Assembly (NCBI GenBank): GCA_016748015.1
Contig: JAAOMT010000523.1
Location: forward strand, 1,413,595 to 1,477,594
Source: Geosiphon pyriformis
Taxonomy: Eukaryota > Glomeromycota > Glomeromycetes > Archaeosporales > Geosiphonaceae
Direction: 5' to 3'
Length of the DNA: 64,000 bases
The translations under genes were made by a program, and so were the position numbers. Of this stretch, positions 50,745 to 62,514 are shown piece after piece. Position 1 is the first letter of the stretch; each line of letters opens with the position of its first letter. The notes beneath the pieces were generated by a model. It made no database searches and was not told the origin of the DNA. It worked only from the letters and a program-made list of their open reading frames with translations.

Positions 50745-52327
50745 TTATCGTTCAAAGTTTGATGGAGTTTCACATTCTCCAAATTTCACTCCAAAATATT
50801 TTTCGGATTGCAGAGTATTCTCGCCAAGTTTTTCTGGCCTGGCAAATAAATTATTACATCCCTATGTTGAATAAAATTACAAATTCAATATCATTCTTGT
50901 CTCATTTCAATTCGTAAAAATTCACTATACTCACTGGACTTTCTAATTCCCCATCATTAATCCCCGGGCATTCATACAAAGGTCCATTTACTTGGCTTAC
51001 CCAATACTCTTGTTTTGGATGCAGATAATTTCGGAAGCGTGGCAATGTTGGGAGAGTTTCTGTAAAGAAGGTAAATCGATAGACTAAAGGTCTTTCTTGA
51101 AAGGATAGTCTCTGATTTACCAATTGGGCAAAAGCTTTATTGCCAATTCGTGGAAGACTATATGTAAAAACAGTAATTTGAGTACTAGGAAATTCTAGCT
51201 TTAGGGCAAGTGCTGTGAATATTGCATACGCTAGAGACGAAATATTAGATAATTAATAAACATGTCAACAATAAACTAAAGTTTGGAGGATAAATTCGGA
51301 ATGTAATATTTACCGCCACCAATATTTAGACCGGCTAATCGAATGGGCTTATTACTGTCAGTCAACTCTTGCACTATTATTCTCATCTCATCCAAAATTC
51401 GATCAGATGCTTGTTGATAACGATTCCAAAGCCCCTGATGCACTAAAACTCCGATTTCGTTCAGGTAAGGTATTTGAACTGAATATTGAGAATTTTCAAG
51501 GAACCCTGCAAGCTTAGGAAGCGGGTCGCCAGGGAATAATATCAAATTTTCTCTTTGCTCTTTTACTGAACTTTCAACTGATCCAAAGTATGCTGTTTTT
51601 TAGAAAAAGGAAGTTTAAGAAGGCTCGTTCATGTGAATGGCATGAGTAATAGAGAAATACCTTCAATAAATAACGAAAAATTCTTTTGTTTTTCTTTGCA
51701 TTGAAGATCCCAGAGGGCCAATGTATATTTTCGAAAGAATAGCACCAAGTCTGCGGATTGAACTAGCTTTCGATATTCAGGATCCGCAGAACCGAAAGAT
51801 GAGTTGAACCTCCAGTTTCGTAGAAAGTCTTCTTCACTTATTGGGAATGATGGTGGACTAGAGGCTCCTGAATCGGAACTTGAGAGTTGGGAATTCAAAG
51901 GTTCAGAGAGTGAAATTGTGGATTGATTATCAACTTCATCTGAAAATTTTGCTTTGTCAGCCAAAGATAAAATGGTTTGGGTTTCCTCACTTGGAGTGTT
52001 TGGAAATTCATTAAATTCATTGTTAAGCAAGGAAAGATTTGTGTCTAATAAAGGAGCTTGTGAATCGATGGATTGATTGTTCGAAGTTTCAGGCAGATCA
52101 TTTAATTCAGCGGAAAGCGAATCAGGATTATTAAGGCTTGCTAATATTACTTCCTCGGGATTTTTTAGCAAGTCAAATGTGTCAATCTCCTGGCGTTTTT
52201 GGAAAAGCTCTTGTTCATGTATGCTAACATTATTTAAAGGTTTTATTGGTGTGGGATTGATAAAGGGAAAAAAGGTGAACAAAAACAGGAAGGATGCAAA
52301 TTTGTGTATGAAAGCTCTTGGGAGCAT
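50745..52327 (-). CDS. Class 3 lipase-like protein with replaced catalytic residues (about 452 aa)
   Basis: Four exons on the minus strand: 51661-52327, 51314-51592, 50935-51230 and 50745-50861. MLPRAFIHKFASFLFLFTFF is a signal peptide or anchor. An acidic, Ser/Asn-rich linker of about 150 residues follows, then a lipase-type domain: LILFPGDPLPKLAG, VHQGLWNRYQQASDRIL, the elbow region, AIFTALALKLEFPSTQITVF, YSLPRIGNKAFAQLVN and YFGVKFGEC near the end. Where active lipases have GHSxGG this one has GLNIGG, so both His and the nucleophile Ser (about residue 312) are replaced; AAT for AGT is one transition. At the acid position (ND.VP.LP) it reads TETLPTLP. No His precedes YFG. Exon lengths stay in frame, so it looks like a maintained pseudoenzyme rather than a wreck. 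Confidence 0.8.
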
Positions 52328-52804
52328 TTCGATGAGTTCAAGATATTTGAAATGGTTATAGGATTGCAATTAAGAAATTTATTTATTTAAGAAGGGAATA
52401 GCATTTACATGTGACCCAGAGAATTATAATTTTGAAACATTCATTATTTTGCCCTTGCAATCTAAATATTGAAATCAGCATACGTAAATATCAAATAATT
52501 CGGAATATAGGTGTGCCGGATGGATTGTAATATGACAATAATAGATCTCAAGGCTCCATCAAGCAATGCCAGAGAAAAATCCCCGAGAGTCATTTTCGTC
52601 TATATCTATTATAGTCTTACAATTTCAGCGTTTATATATCTTAGATTCTCTGATGTTTTGGATGTTTCCACACCAACTGCGAAAAATGAAATTAAATAGT
52701 AAAAGTTAATAAGAATATATGTTTAATAATTATAAAAATATTTGATTTAATACAATAATACAATAATACAATCATAACTTTTAAAAAAATTACATATAAA
52801 ACTA

Positions 52805-52862
<58 letters not shown>

Positions 52863-53441
52863 TAACATTAAATGAATTTTTTTATTTACTATTCATTTAT
52901 TTATTAACTTTTTATTATATTATTATTTTGTTCAAAATTTTTTAAACTTTAAATATATTTCTAATTAAAATATAAATTAATAATTTGACTCATTTTTAGA
53001 AAACTGTTTTTTAATATTATTTTGAAGAGTAATTTTTAAAATTGAAAGTTGTAAAAATAATAATAATACAAAGTTACAAAAAATTAAAATAGTTATAAAT
53101 AATTACAGTAATTATTACAATCGTAGTAATTTTATTAGATTCCAAAAATAATAGCAAATAATTTTACAGGAAATTGGTTAAAAATATTTTTAGGCGTGTT
53201 AAGAAGTGTATTAAAAAAAATGTTCCATGACTTGTTTATTACCTATGGATTATTTGATCGGCTTGGCAGAATTTAACTAGGGCTTATATAGGAATTCCAC
53301 AGTTGCTCTACTAAAAATTTAATTTTCTTCTGATGATAGAGAAATACAATTTGCAAAAACAAAAAAAAAAGGAAATGGCAGAACCTCCCTACTTATCAAT
53401 AACTCAAGAAGTCAGAACTGATAAGCTAGATTTGGAAAGTC
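52328..53441. other. Intergenic spacer
   Basis: AT-rich upstream region of the lipase-like gene with an (AAT)n tract at 52806-52861. A frame at 52511-52699 (+) is not supported. Confidence 0.55.
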
Positions 53442-54975
53442 ATGAAATGTTGCATTCCCAGAGACTTGGTATCAAATAATAATGTTCAGATCGCAAAGAG
53501 AGCCGAATTAGAAGCATTTGCTTATACATCGAACAGAAACCTGAAATTCTTGAAATTCGCTGGTGTGGAGAATGACAAAGATTACCTAGACAATGTGTCT
53601 GACCTAACAGAATTGAGCGAAGATGGTAGGTAAATTTATATTTATTGCTCCTTTCTAGCATTTCTTCTATCAAATTGTTTTGAATAATATCTATAGCTAC
53701 AGCAGATGATGCGTCACTTGAAAACAAGGTTTATCGCGAGTCTATTGAAGCCGTTGACAGTGACGATAATGATTTCACCGATAATGAATGGGAGGTTTAA
53801 AAAAACTATTATTGAAAAAAATAATGAGATAACCCTATTATCAAAATTTTAGTAGCTAATTTTGAGGATAATACGGAAACATCAGTTTCGGCCTTAGAAA
53901 AGGTAGAAAGGATTTTGTGGAAAAGCTGCCAAAACTTCTGAGCCTTGTATGAAAATTCGGAATCACATACTCAATTCCTGGATAGAAAGGAAGCCAGATT
54001 ATGTTACCAAGACAAGTATTCAAACAGGTTTGAAGGTAGTTTCAAAATGAAAATTTTCAATTACTTTTTTACCACAATTTATTCAGAATTGTGGTGATGT
54101 GAATGCTATCGGTCGAGTTCATACCTACTTAGAAGTAATTGGGGCAATTAATGTTGGGAAAGTTTTAATTCCTCCTAAAACAAGACGACCATATCAAAGA
54201 CGACAGTATGAAGAAACCGTGGATGGATTTTATGAATTTGGAAATATCCGTAATTGAAAAGGCTATTTTGATGATAACTAAGTCCAGAAGGGGTTAGTTG
54301 AATAACTCATTGAATCTTCTGCGAATTTTTTTAGATTTTTATAGAATGTAAATAAAACAAGACACAGACGAGTTCGTGATGGCTTAGGGAGATGGTATGT
54401 CAGCGTGATTTCAAAAAATATTTGATAGACATACGAAAGATGTTTGTTTCTCTTTTATTTATTCTTTTGTCATTTGTCAAGAAAGATCTTTATAATGCTA
54501 ACTTTAATGACCGTAATCAAAGCCCAAGTTTTAGTTTAAAATTCTTTTGATCTTATTACAATATAACATGAGCTCCAACTGCAATCCTCTTGATTACTCC
54601 TGCGAATTCAGATTCATGGGGCAAAATGCGATTCAGAAGCACGCGCAAGCAACGTCGGGTTAATTATGAGGAAATATCCACCTAATTTCTTCGTGATCCT
54701 CGCATTTAGTAGTTGAAGCAGAACTTCTCAAACTTTTCTTATAAATATTTGATCATCAATTAAAAGCGGTTTTGCTCCAGTAATCAAAGAGGAAGTAGAA
54801 AATCTTACAATGTCAAGGATGATATTTATGAAAGAAATTATCCTGCCGATTTTCAGTTGCTTACTGCTTCAACAGTAATGAAAGTAGCAGGCAAACAACC
54901 CTATGATTTGGATCTTTATTCTCACAAAGTCGAAGAAAATACCAATTATGAAGAAACCGAAATAACACCTTTTAC
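53442..54975 (+). pseudogene. SWIRM-domain (MYSM1-like) chromatin protein pseudogene
   Basis: Segments in order on the plus strand: an N-terminal acidic part (53442-53633, then 53700-53797 after a GT-AG intron, with DDNDFTDNEWE), then at 53910-54030 KAAKTSEPCMKIRNHILNSW and IERKPDYVTKTSIQTGLK, spliced over an intron to [20 protein letters not shown] at 54088. This matches the SWIRM domain of MYSM1-type histone H2A deubiquitinases, a DNA/nucleosome-binding helix bundle. Further on, TRHRRVRDGLGRWY (near 54360-54400) fits the basic stretch that follows it in that family. Stops and frame changes occur near 53900, 54255 and after. No MPN deubiquitinase core is found. The gene is very probably dead in this copy. 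Confidence 0.6.
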
Positions 54976-55119
54976 CACACATGAAAAAGGTCCTTCTGCT
55001 CTTTCATCCTATGCTTATTGTCAATTAAAAGAATATTTTTGACAATGTTGAAGAAAAATATGAGGCTAACGTGATGCGCAACAATAATTAAATTTTCCTT
55101 AGAGGTAGATTTCAATTTC

Positions 55120-55930
55120 CTATAATAGAAAAGCACACTTGGAAAATAGAGACAACATTTGAGACAATTCGTTTCCATTATTTGAAGGTATAACATTATT
55201 TGTGGGATTTTTGTTGCCATTTGCATTATTATTAATATTTGGGTCTGCCATAACTTTAGGACGTGTGCCGCGATAAATCTTCGAGGCTAACTTTTCATCG
55301 TGGTTGCAATTAAAAAATGTCATTTTTCCGGTTGCTACCCTATATATAATCATCCCAAAACTGTAAATATCGGTTGGAGCAGATCTGGTTCCTCCTATTA
55401 AAATTTCTGGGGCAAGATATGGCAAACTGCAGCTTGTTCATTCCAATAGAGTCTTAAGTCCCGATAATTTGAAATTGATACCTGACCTGATATCGTCGAA
55501 GAATTTCAAGGTTGAAAATTGTGTGAGGAGTTGCTTTCGTCGCTCGAAATCTTGTTCTTGCCTTGCACTGGAGGCACAGGGGGTGATATCAACATTTGAG
55601 AAGTTTTACTAAATTTTTCCCTGCGTTCTGAGATTCATTGACAGGATAGAAACAGCCAATATCATTTAAATACAAATAACTGGGATGTTTTAGATTAAAA
55701 ATTATTGTTTCCTTCGTGTAGATTGCCATGAATTAATCCTGCACTATGAAGGGCTGATAATGCAATCGCAATTTCATACAGAATTTCAAATTTCTTCATT
55801 CAGCTAATTTCATGGAACGGCAAGCCAGCCTCCATTACAAGAATGAAATTTTTAGTATTAGGTTCTGGAATATCCCATAGCATAATGGAGTATGTCTCCG
55901 AATATTACTTCTCTGGAATAGTTTAGAATC
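55120..55930 (-). pseudogene. Protein kinase pseudogene
   Basis: The open part (55120-55425) has MPYLAPEILIGGTRSAPTDI and YSFGMIIYRVATGK, which are the APE motif and helix F of a kinase. Upstream on the same strand, in broken frames, are IWDIPEPN and FILVMEAG (hinge region) and ALHSAGLIHGNLHEGN, the catalytic loop, in which HxD has become HGN. Stops separate the pieces and the N-lobe is not seen. The wording of the motifs is that of the large Rhizophagus tyrosine-kinase-like family. An unrelated (NANG/NPTNN) Asn-rich tail follows. Confidence 0.7.
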
Positions 55931-56510
55931 CTCAAGACACCACTAAAGGAAAATTTTTTTACTCTGAACGTATCATTTAAATATACGATATTTACTTGAA
56001 AGAGGACTTGTCTTCAGAATATTTGGAGTAGGATTACTAATACCTATACGAGTTGTGGTATGCGGATTTGCAGGCCTTGCCTTTGCACAAGTATTTAATT
56101 GCAGACAATCATCATTCTTACCGTCATCCCTACCATCATCATTCCCACTGACTTAACTTGTAAAACATATTAATAAAAGAATCAATTTTTGTCACCAAGT
56201 CCCTATAAATCAGTATTCAGCAAACGTGAAAATTTTAATCTCTTCCTCTCCTTTGCCATTGACGCTATTTTGATTATTCTTATCTTCCCCATTATATTTT
56301 CCTTTTATTGTCGTCTTCACTGTCTTTATTATTGTCATTACTGTCTTTATCATTATTACTGTCTTTATTATTGTCATTGTCTTTATTATCGTTTTTGTCT
56401 TATCATCATTATCTTTATTATTATCATCTTTGCGATATCCTTTTTTCAATCACTGTCTTAATACAATTTGGATTATAAAAGTAACCCTTTACTCTCTCTT
56501 TTTTTTTCTC
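55931..56510. other. Low-complexity spacer
   Basis: Includes a long pyrimidine-rich stretch at 56260-56450 made of TCTTTATTATTGTCATTA-like units, giving repetitive frames on both strands. No gene. Confidence 0.6.
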
Positions 56511-57487
56511 AAGCTAGTTTTTAAAAATGTTAATTCCACTACTACTACCACCATCACCACTACTATTAGCACCACGACCGCCACGGCCACCACCACCACC
56601 ACCACCACCACCATTGCTACCACCATCCCCACTACCACCGTTAAGCAAAAAGAAAAACACAGCAGCTCTTTAAAATCCTATTGAAATAAACAAGTTGCAG
56701 AATGGTCTCAAAAATTGTGGTTACCCATTATGATTGACTCTGCTGCTTCACTTTCAACTTCTTTCAACATGTCTTCCTTTTCTATTTTGTAAAATTCATG
56801 GTTTTCTTCAACAAATCAATCTCCAATAAATATGAGCTGGTCAAGAATATTTTTGCCAGCAACAGTGGAATGCAAAGATGATGAACCAAATTGCAAAAAA
56901 ATGACAATTCATAACAAACACCAAAAAAACAGAAAAGATTCTCAATCGCACATTTTAAAATATATTCAAATTATCTTTAAAAACAACTTTTAAAGTAATG
57001 AATGAGATTGGCCTGATTTGCTTTTAAAACAGTAATGGGATGGAACAAAAAACGTCAAATCAGAAATCAAAATGGTATTATTGAAAGAAGCCTATAATTA
57101 TTCAACAAAACAACTTCTTTTCAATGATAATTTAGCTATTTGGGTGAACAAAAGTTTTGTAGAGCTGTTGTTCAGTTGAGCATGCTTTTATAAGTTTGTT
57201 TAGGTTTATTTATATTTTATTGTTCATTATTTTTGCGTTCTACTGTTGATGGCAAGAATATTCTTTACCAGTTCATATGTATTGAAGGTTGGTTTATTGA
57301 AGAAAATCTTGAATTTTGCAAAATAGAGAAGAAAACATATTAAAAGTGAAGCAGCAGAAACAGTTATAATGAATAACCACAATTTTTGAGACTATTTTGC
57401 AACTTGTTCATGCCAATAGGGTTTTACAGGGCTGCTTTTGTTGTTTAAAATTTTCTTTTTGCTTAAGGGCGGTAGTGGTGATAGCAA

Positions 57488-57519
<32 letters not shown>

Positions 57520-57544
57520 GAATTAAATTTTTAGAAACTAGCTT
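56511..57544. repeat. About 1-kb imperfect inverted repeat (possible MITE or foldback element)
   Basis: The sequence from 56511 (AAGCTAGTTTTTAAAAATG) to about 56890 recurs inverted between about 57215 and 57544 (which read in reverse starts AAGCTAGTTTCTAAAAAT). Matching continues through an ACC/ACT-rich tract, GTTAAGCAAAAAGAAAA, AACAAGTTGCA, CTCAAAAATTGTGGTTA, CTGCTGCTTCACTTT and TTGCCA.CAACAGT. The arms are about 330-380 bases and differ by many point changes and by the length of the trinucleotide tracts. The centre of about 320 bases is unique. No target duplication was found. Confidence 0.8.
56520..56990 (+). pseudogene. Possible TnpB/Fanzor-like N-terminal fossil
   Basis: One frame runs with two stops from a Thr-rich tract through VAEWSQKLWLPIMIDSAASL, NSWFSSTNQSPINMSWSRIF and LPATVECKDDEPNCKKMTI. 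The order KLWLP, then NSWF, then a Leu-Pro-x-x-x-E segment before a basic K.R start recalls the N-terminal extension of the TnpB-like (Fanzor-type) proteins found in Glomeromycotina. The RuvC core and zinc ribbon are not seen in the window. The inverted arm at 57215-57428 holds a more decayed version of the same reading. The assignment rests on memory of the family pattern and is tentative. Confidence 0.3.
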
Positions 57545-58516
57545 TAATTATACTTTGCAACAACTAGGATTCTTAATATTCCAAAAATATTATAAAGCAA
57601 AACTTAAATTGCCTAAATTTCTCAAATTTATTCTTAAAAAAAGTTGTTTAATGTGTAAAAAGCAAAATATTCTATAATTTTATTCAATACTTGAACTTAT
57701 AATACTTTAAAAAATTCTTTGGGAATATTTTTGATTGAGGATTTTATTTTGGAATAAATAAATGCATCTTCCTTTGAATATGATTTTTAGGCGAAAAACC
57801 TATTCTTTCAACTATTGTAAAAAGTTTTGCTCAATAGTAAAATATGAAGTGATAATACAAAAAAGATATTGGAATATTGCTTGGAAATTTAAAGGTCATT
57901 TAAAATGAATAATTTGATTTCTTAATCTTTACAGAATTATATTAATTAAGAGAATTTGAAATATACGAAAGAAATTGTCATCACACTTGAAGAAAATGAC
58001 AAAAGTCAATCGGAGGTGCAATATGGAAAAAAGTTGATAACAAGAACATTCACAATAAATACATGTATTAAATTGTGTTATTCTCAAAGAAAAAATATTG
58101 CATGTGGTCAGAGCTGCAAGCGTTTTCTCAAAAATCAGGAAATTTCTGGATGATGTGGATGTACATAAAATTATGGTCATTTACTTGTATAATTTGTACA
58201 ATATTCTTTTGTTCTGATATAATAAAGGATTTAGGTTCAAATATTAAAAAATTTATTTTTCTTAACAGAATGATTTTCACTTATAAGTCTTTTTTAGGTT
58301 TTACTGAAAGACATTTCGGGACCTTGCAACCGAAATGATGCAGTGGCACTGTGCGACTTACTTGCACAAAGGAAATTGGCTTCAGAACGAGTATCAGCAT
58401 ACAAAGGATGTTTTTTACTTAAATAATGTTTCCCAACTTTGGTTTTCAGAATATCTTGGTAAAAGAAGTTTAAAAAAATCTCCGTTTATTTCAAGACGAA
58501 AAAAATCTTAAAAACA
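57545..58516. other. Intergenic region with coding scraps
   Basis: A 65-residue plus frame near 57956-58153 (with ACGQSCKRFLKNQE) and a segment near 58300-58410 reading DISGPCNRNDAVALCDLL then AQRKLASERVSAYKG look like protein but have no family. They end before the start of the MLKL-like gene. Confidence 0.4.
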
Positions 58517-60988
58517 ATGCCGAAGCAGCACATTCCCCGAAAAGCGTCTCAATCAATTGACGGATATTTGACGCCACCTGTGGATGAAAAGAATCCCATA
58601 TTTTCACAAATGCTTGATATCACTGGAACTACAGTTGTTACCATAGATGCTACTGTCAGCACGGCAGGAAACTTTATGGGAGTAATGTCAGCTGTTGGCA
58701 GTGCTGCTGGTCAAGTTGGAGCGATGGCAACCTTCGCTACCTTTGTTCCTTTAATTTCAGATGTTTTAAGATTGGTCGAAGGAATGGTACAACTTTACCA
58801 ACAAGCCGAACACAATAAACGTATATGTGGTGTACTATTGGATCGTGTATTCGCAGCCGAAGCAGCCGTGAAAAATTTGCAAGTTCGAAAAAATGAACAC
58901 ATGGATTTTTTCAAAAATAACGAAAACTATCGAATTTTTCAGAATTTTCGAAATAATATTGAGAAAATAAAACGATTTATAGAAGACATTTCACAGATTA
59001 AAGGGTTGCGCAAATTCACTCAAGGATATTTACAAGCTAATGCCATTAAGAAAACTTTCAAAGAACTTACAAAAGAGTTTGATGGCTATATGCAAACGTT
59101 GCAATTTACAATCACTATCGAGATTCATGCACAACAACAGAAAGATGGTGAGGTTTTGGATCAAGATATCAACGAATTAAAGCAAGTAAGTACTCTACGT
59201 ATCATGCTAGATTAAACATTTTTTATTATTAGTGATGAATGATTAATAGTTACTTCTCTTAGTACCTGAGCGATATAGAAGGTGGAATTACGGATATACG
59301 CGGAGATATTTCTCTTGCTATTGAGAGGATTGATCTTTTGGCTAGGTTGTTCCTTAAACAACCTCCAGAGCTGTCGAGTTCGTCATCACTCCCAATCTCC
59401 ACTGATCAACCTCTTGAAATCTCCGCCTTTACACCTCCAGAAAGTCAAAAGGGTAAAGTACAGAAACGTATCAGGAAGGCGGATTATGAAGAGGCTGCTT
59501 TCAAAGAGCTTACTTTAGAAACGTTACCCCATGATATTTACACCCAAGTCACAATTCTCAAGAAACTGCAAGATTCTAAAAATATAATCAGATTTTATGG
59601 TCTGGCAAAAGAAAATGAGAAATTATATTTGGTTACGGAATGGGCTGAGCACCGAAGTTTGAAAGAATATTATACAAATTATTCGAACCTTTACGATTGG
59701 AGAAAGAAAATTGAGTTTGCCCTTGACATTTGTCGTGGTTTGAGCTTTCTGCAAGCGGTTAACATCCTTCATCATGATATTCGAAGCGAAAATGTACTCG
59801 TCCTTCAAACCGGGAAGGCAAAAATCGCTAATTTTGGGTTATCACGTGGGTTCAGTCAGGCCACGAAAAATATTGCAGCAAATGTTGAGAATGTTCGTTA
59901 TATGGCTCCTGAAAAAATAATTGATCGTAGATATCGTTATGATTGCAAATGTGAAATTTATAGGTTTGTTATTTTTAGCTCAAGTCTTTTTGTTATTGTT
60001 GTTGTTGTTGTTGAACAAGAAATTGAACATGGACAAATTTATTCCTTTCATATTTTTACAGTTTTGGAATGCTTTTATGGGAGATTTATGAAAAGAAAAT
60101 TCCATATAGTAATATTCTTAATGACATAGTGAAAATTCGGGAAATCGTGGTAAATAAGAAAATGCGTGAAACTTGGACATCCCCAAATACTCCGTCCGAA
60201 TACAAGAAGGTTTATAATCAGGGTAAGATTTTTGTGAAAAATCTTTTTGAAATTTTCAATGATCAACTTTAACCTAATTTTCCCATTGTGAAATAGCTGT
60301 CCATGATGATCCCAGTCTGCGACCATCCATTTCAGATATTTTCAAAATGTTAGTTCCTCTTTGGAAAAACGTTCAGCCACCCCCATCACCGAGAATGGTT
60401 CCATTAAGGAATAATTCTCAATTTTCTGAATCAGAAAAAGGTGATAGTGATAATGAAGGCGATAGTGATGAAGATTGTAGCATTGAACCCCCAAGGATAC
60501 CTCTACAAGAAGCAATTAGGGAACACAAAAAGAAGGATGGAGATAAAAAGAAAGCATGGGATGCTTTTCAATATTATAAAAATATTGGAGATATTCAAGC
60601 GAAATATTGGGTTGGTTACTACCTTTACTATGACATTCTCAAATTTCCTGAAACAGAGTATAGTAAAGAAGAACGTCTTCAAGAGTCAGCTAAACTTTTC
60701 AAAGAAAGTGCCGATGAATGTGGGATGCAGGAAGCTCAACTTCGGTATGGTTATTGTTTATGGCATGGTCACGGGGTTGAGAAAGATATACCTGAGGCAA
60801 TTAATTACTTTGAAAGGTCAGCTGATAATGGAAATGCTACGGCTATGTATAATGTTGGAAATGTTTATTACAACGGAATAGGGGTTGAACCTGATATTCA
60901 AAAAGGGGAACAATATTTAATCATGGGTGCTTATAATGGACAACCGAAAGCGAGAGAAATGTGCGATGAGAAGGGAATCAAATTGTGA
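58517..60988 (+). CDS. MLKL-like four-helix domain + degenerate kinase + Sel1 repeats (about 740 aa)
   Basis: Exons 58517-59185, 59263-59963, 60062-60222 and 60297-60988. Residues ~55-250 form a helical N-terminal domain (FVPLISDVLRLVEGMVQLYQ, then CGVLLDRVFAAEAAVKNL) like the four-helix bundle of MLKL and the fungal HeLo-type proteins, which insert in membranes to kill the cell. Residues ~290-545 are a tyrosine-kinase-like domain: Lys ~304 in EAAFKEL, catalytic loop HHDIRSEN (Asp ~395), APE and YSFGMLLWEIYEKKIPY. The glycine loop is absent and DFG reads NFG (Asn ~413), so catalysis is doubtful, as in MLKL. A Pro/Ser/Asp-rich linker leads to about three Sel1 repeats (~600-740), e.g. CLWHGHGVEKDIPEAINYFE. 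A role in signalled membrane damage or immunity-like death is an inference. Confidence 0.85.
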
Positions 60989-62438
60989 AGCCTGTTAAAA
61001 TTATAAATTAAATTAATGTTCAATACGAATTCGTTTTTGGGAAATTTTGTACTAAATGGATTGTTTACAAAAAGTATGAATAGAATCTAGTCTTGTGTAA
61101 ATTATATAATTTATTAATATTATGCATGTATAAATTCTCAACTCCAAAGGTAGTTTCGATTGTCAGTTTTTTAATTTCCTGTAATTCTTTTGATTTTGAC
61201 AAGAATTATTAATAGCCTAATTAAATAGTAACTTGAAGTGTGTGTTAACTTTTATCATGAGTAACATTGTATATTTTCAAAGCTTCTGTATTTTTCTATT
61301 TTGAGTTTAAATAATTTTCTTTCAAGAAAAAAATAATTTATATTGAGAATTTTTTGTAAATCTTTTTCATGTTTTATTATTGATTAAAAATTTGGTTTAA
61401 CGTCAACTTTTTTTATCTCTTAAAAAGAATAAAATACTATTTGATGTTACAGCATCATTGTTATAATTTTTATTATTATCATTAAATTTTAAAATAACAA
61501 TAGATGAAGCGATTAAAATATTGAAGAACGTGATAAAAATGTAGTAAATTCATTAGATTTAATTAAAAGTCACTTTATTTACATTGAGCAAAAATTTTGA
61601 GTAATTAATTTATAAATCTTTTTAACAGAAAAAATGTATACATTTAATGTGTACCAATCGAAATAAATAATTTCTGAAACATTTTCTCCTTTGTTTTAAT
61701 ATTTCAAACTTTTCATATTTAACCAAAAAAATATTGAACTTTTCTTCATTTAATGTCAAAGATTTTGAAGTTATTTCAAATAAAATATTTAGTAAAAATT
61801 ATTAGCTTATCAAAAATTATTTAAAGTTGATAAATTTTATTTCTTTTAAAAATTATTTCAATAAATAAGAAATCTGTAGATATTTAGAAACCTTTTTTTT
61901 TAATACCAAAATATTTTTATGATTTCATGTCTATAATCGTTGAATAACAGAGAAAATTTTTATATTTACGTTATTTTTGTCTTTTAGGTTCGTTATCACA
62001 GAAAAACGCAACAATTAACAAAAAATTAAATTATTTTAAAGATTTAAAAATAAAAAGCAGTACTATATATGTAAGTCTTATTTTTCATATGTTACTATAT
62101 ATATTTTTTAATAAAAGTATTTTTATAATAATATTATTTTTAAAAGTTAAAAATTAGATATATAAATATTAGAATAATTTTCTTGAATTGAATAGGAAAC
62201 ATACTGAATCTTTTCTTTATACATAAAATTAAATTAGATTATTAATATTATAACTAATAGTTTATTTCTAAAATCTTTTATTCCAAGCAAACAATAGTTT
62301 TTAATCTAATAAATAAAAATTTGAATCTAAAGAATCTTATACACTTATTTAACATCTAATTTATAATCTTACTTTATAAGGCTAAAATTTTAGATACTCT
62401 AAAGTTTCTTTAGAAAATTTTAATTTGAGAAAAAGATG

Positions 62439-62514
<76 letters not shown>

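Noticed and set aside
56430-56684. Thr-rich plus-strand frame as an independent gene
   Set aside because: Mostly a trinucleotide repeat within the inverted-repeat arm; treated as part of the fossil instead.
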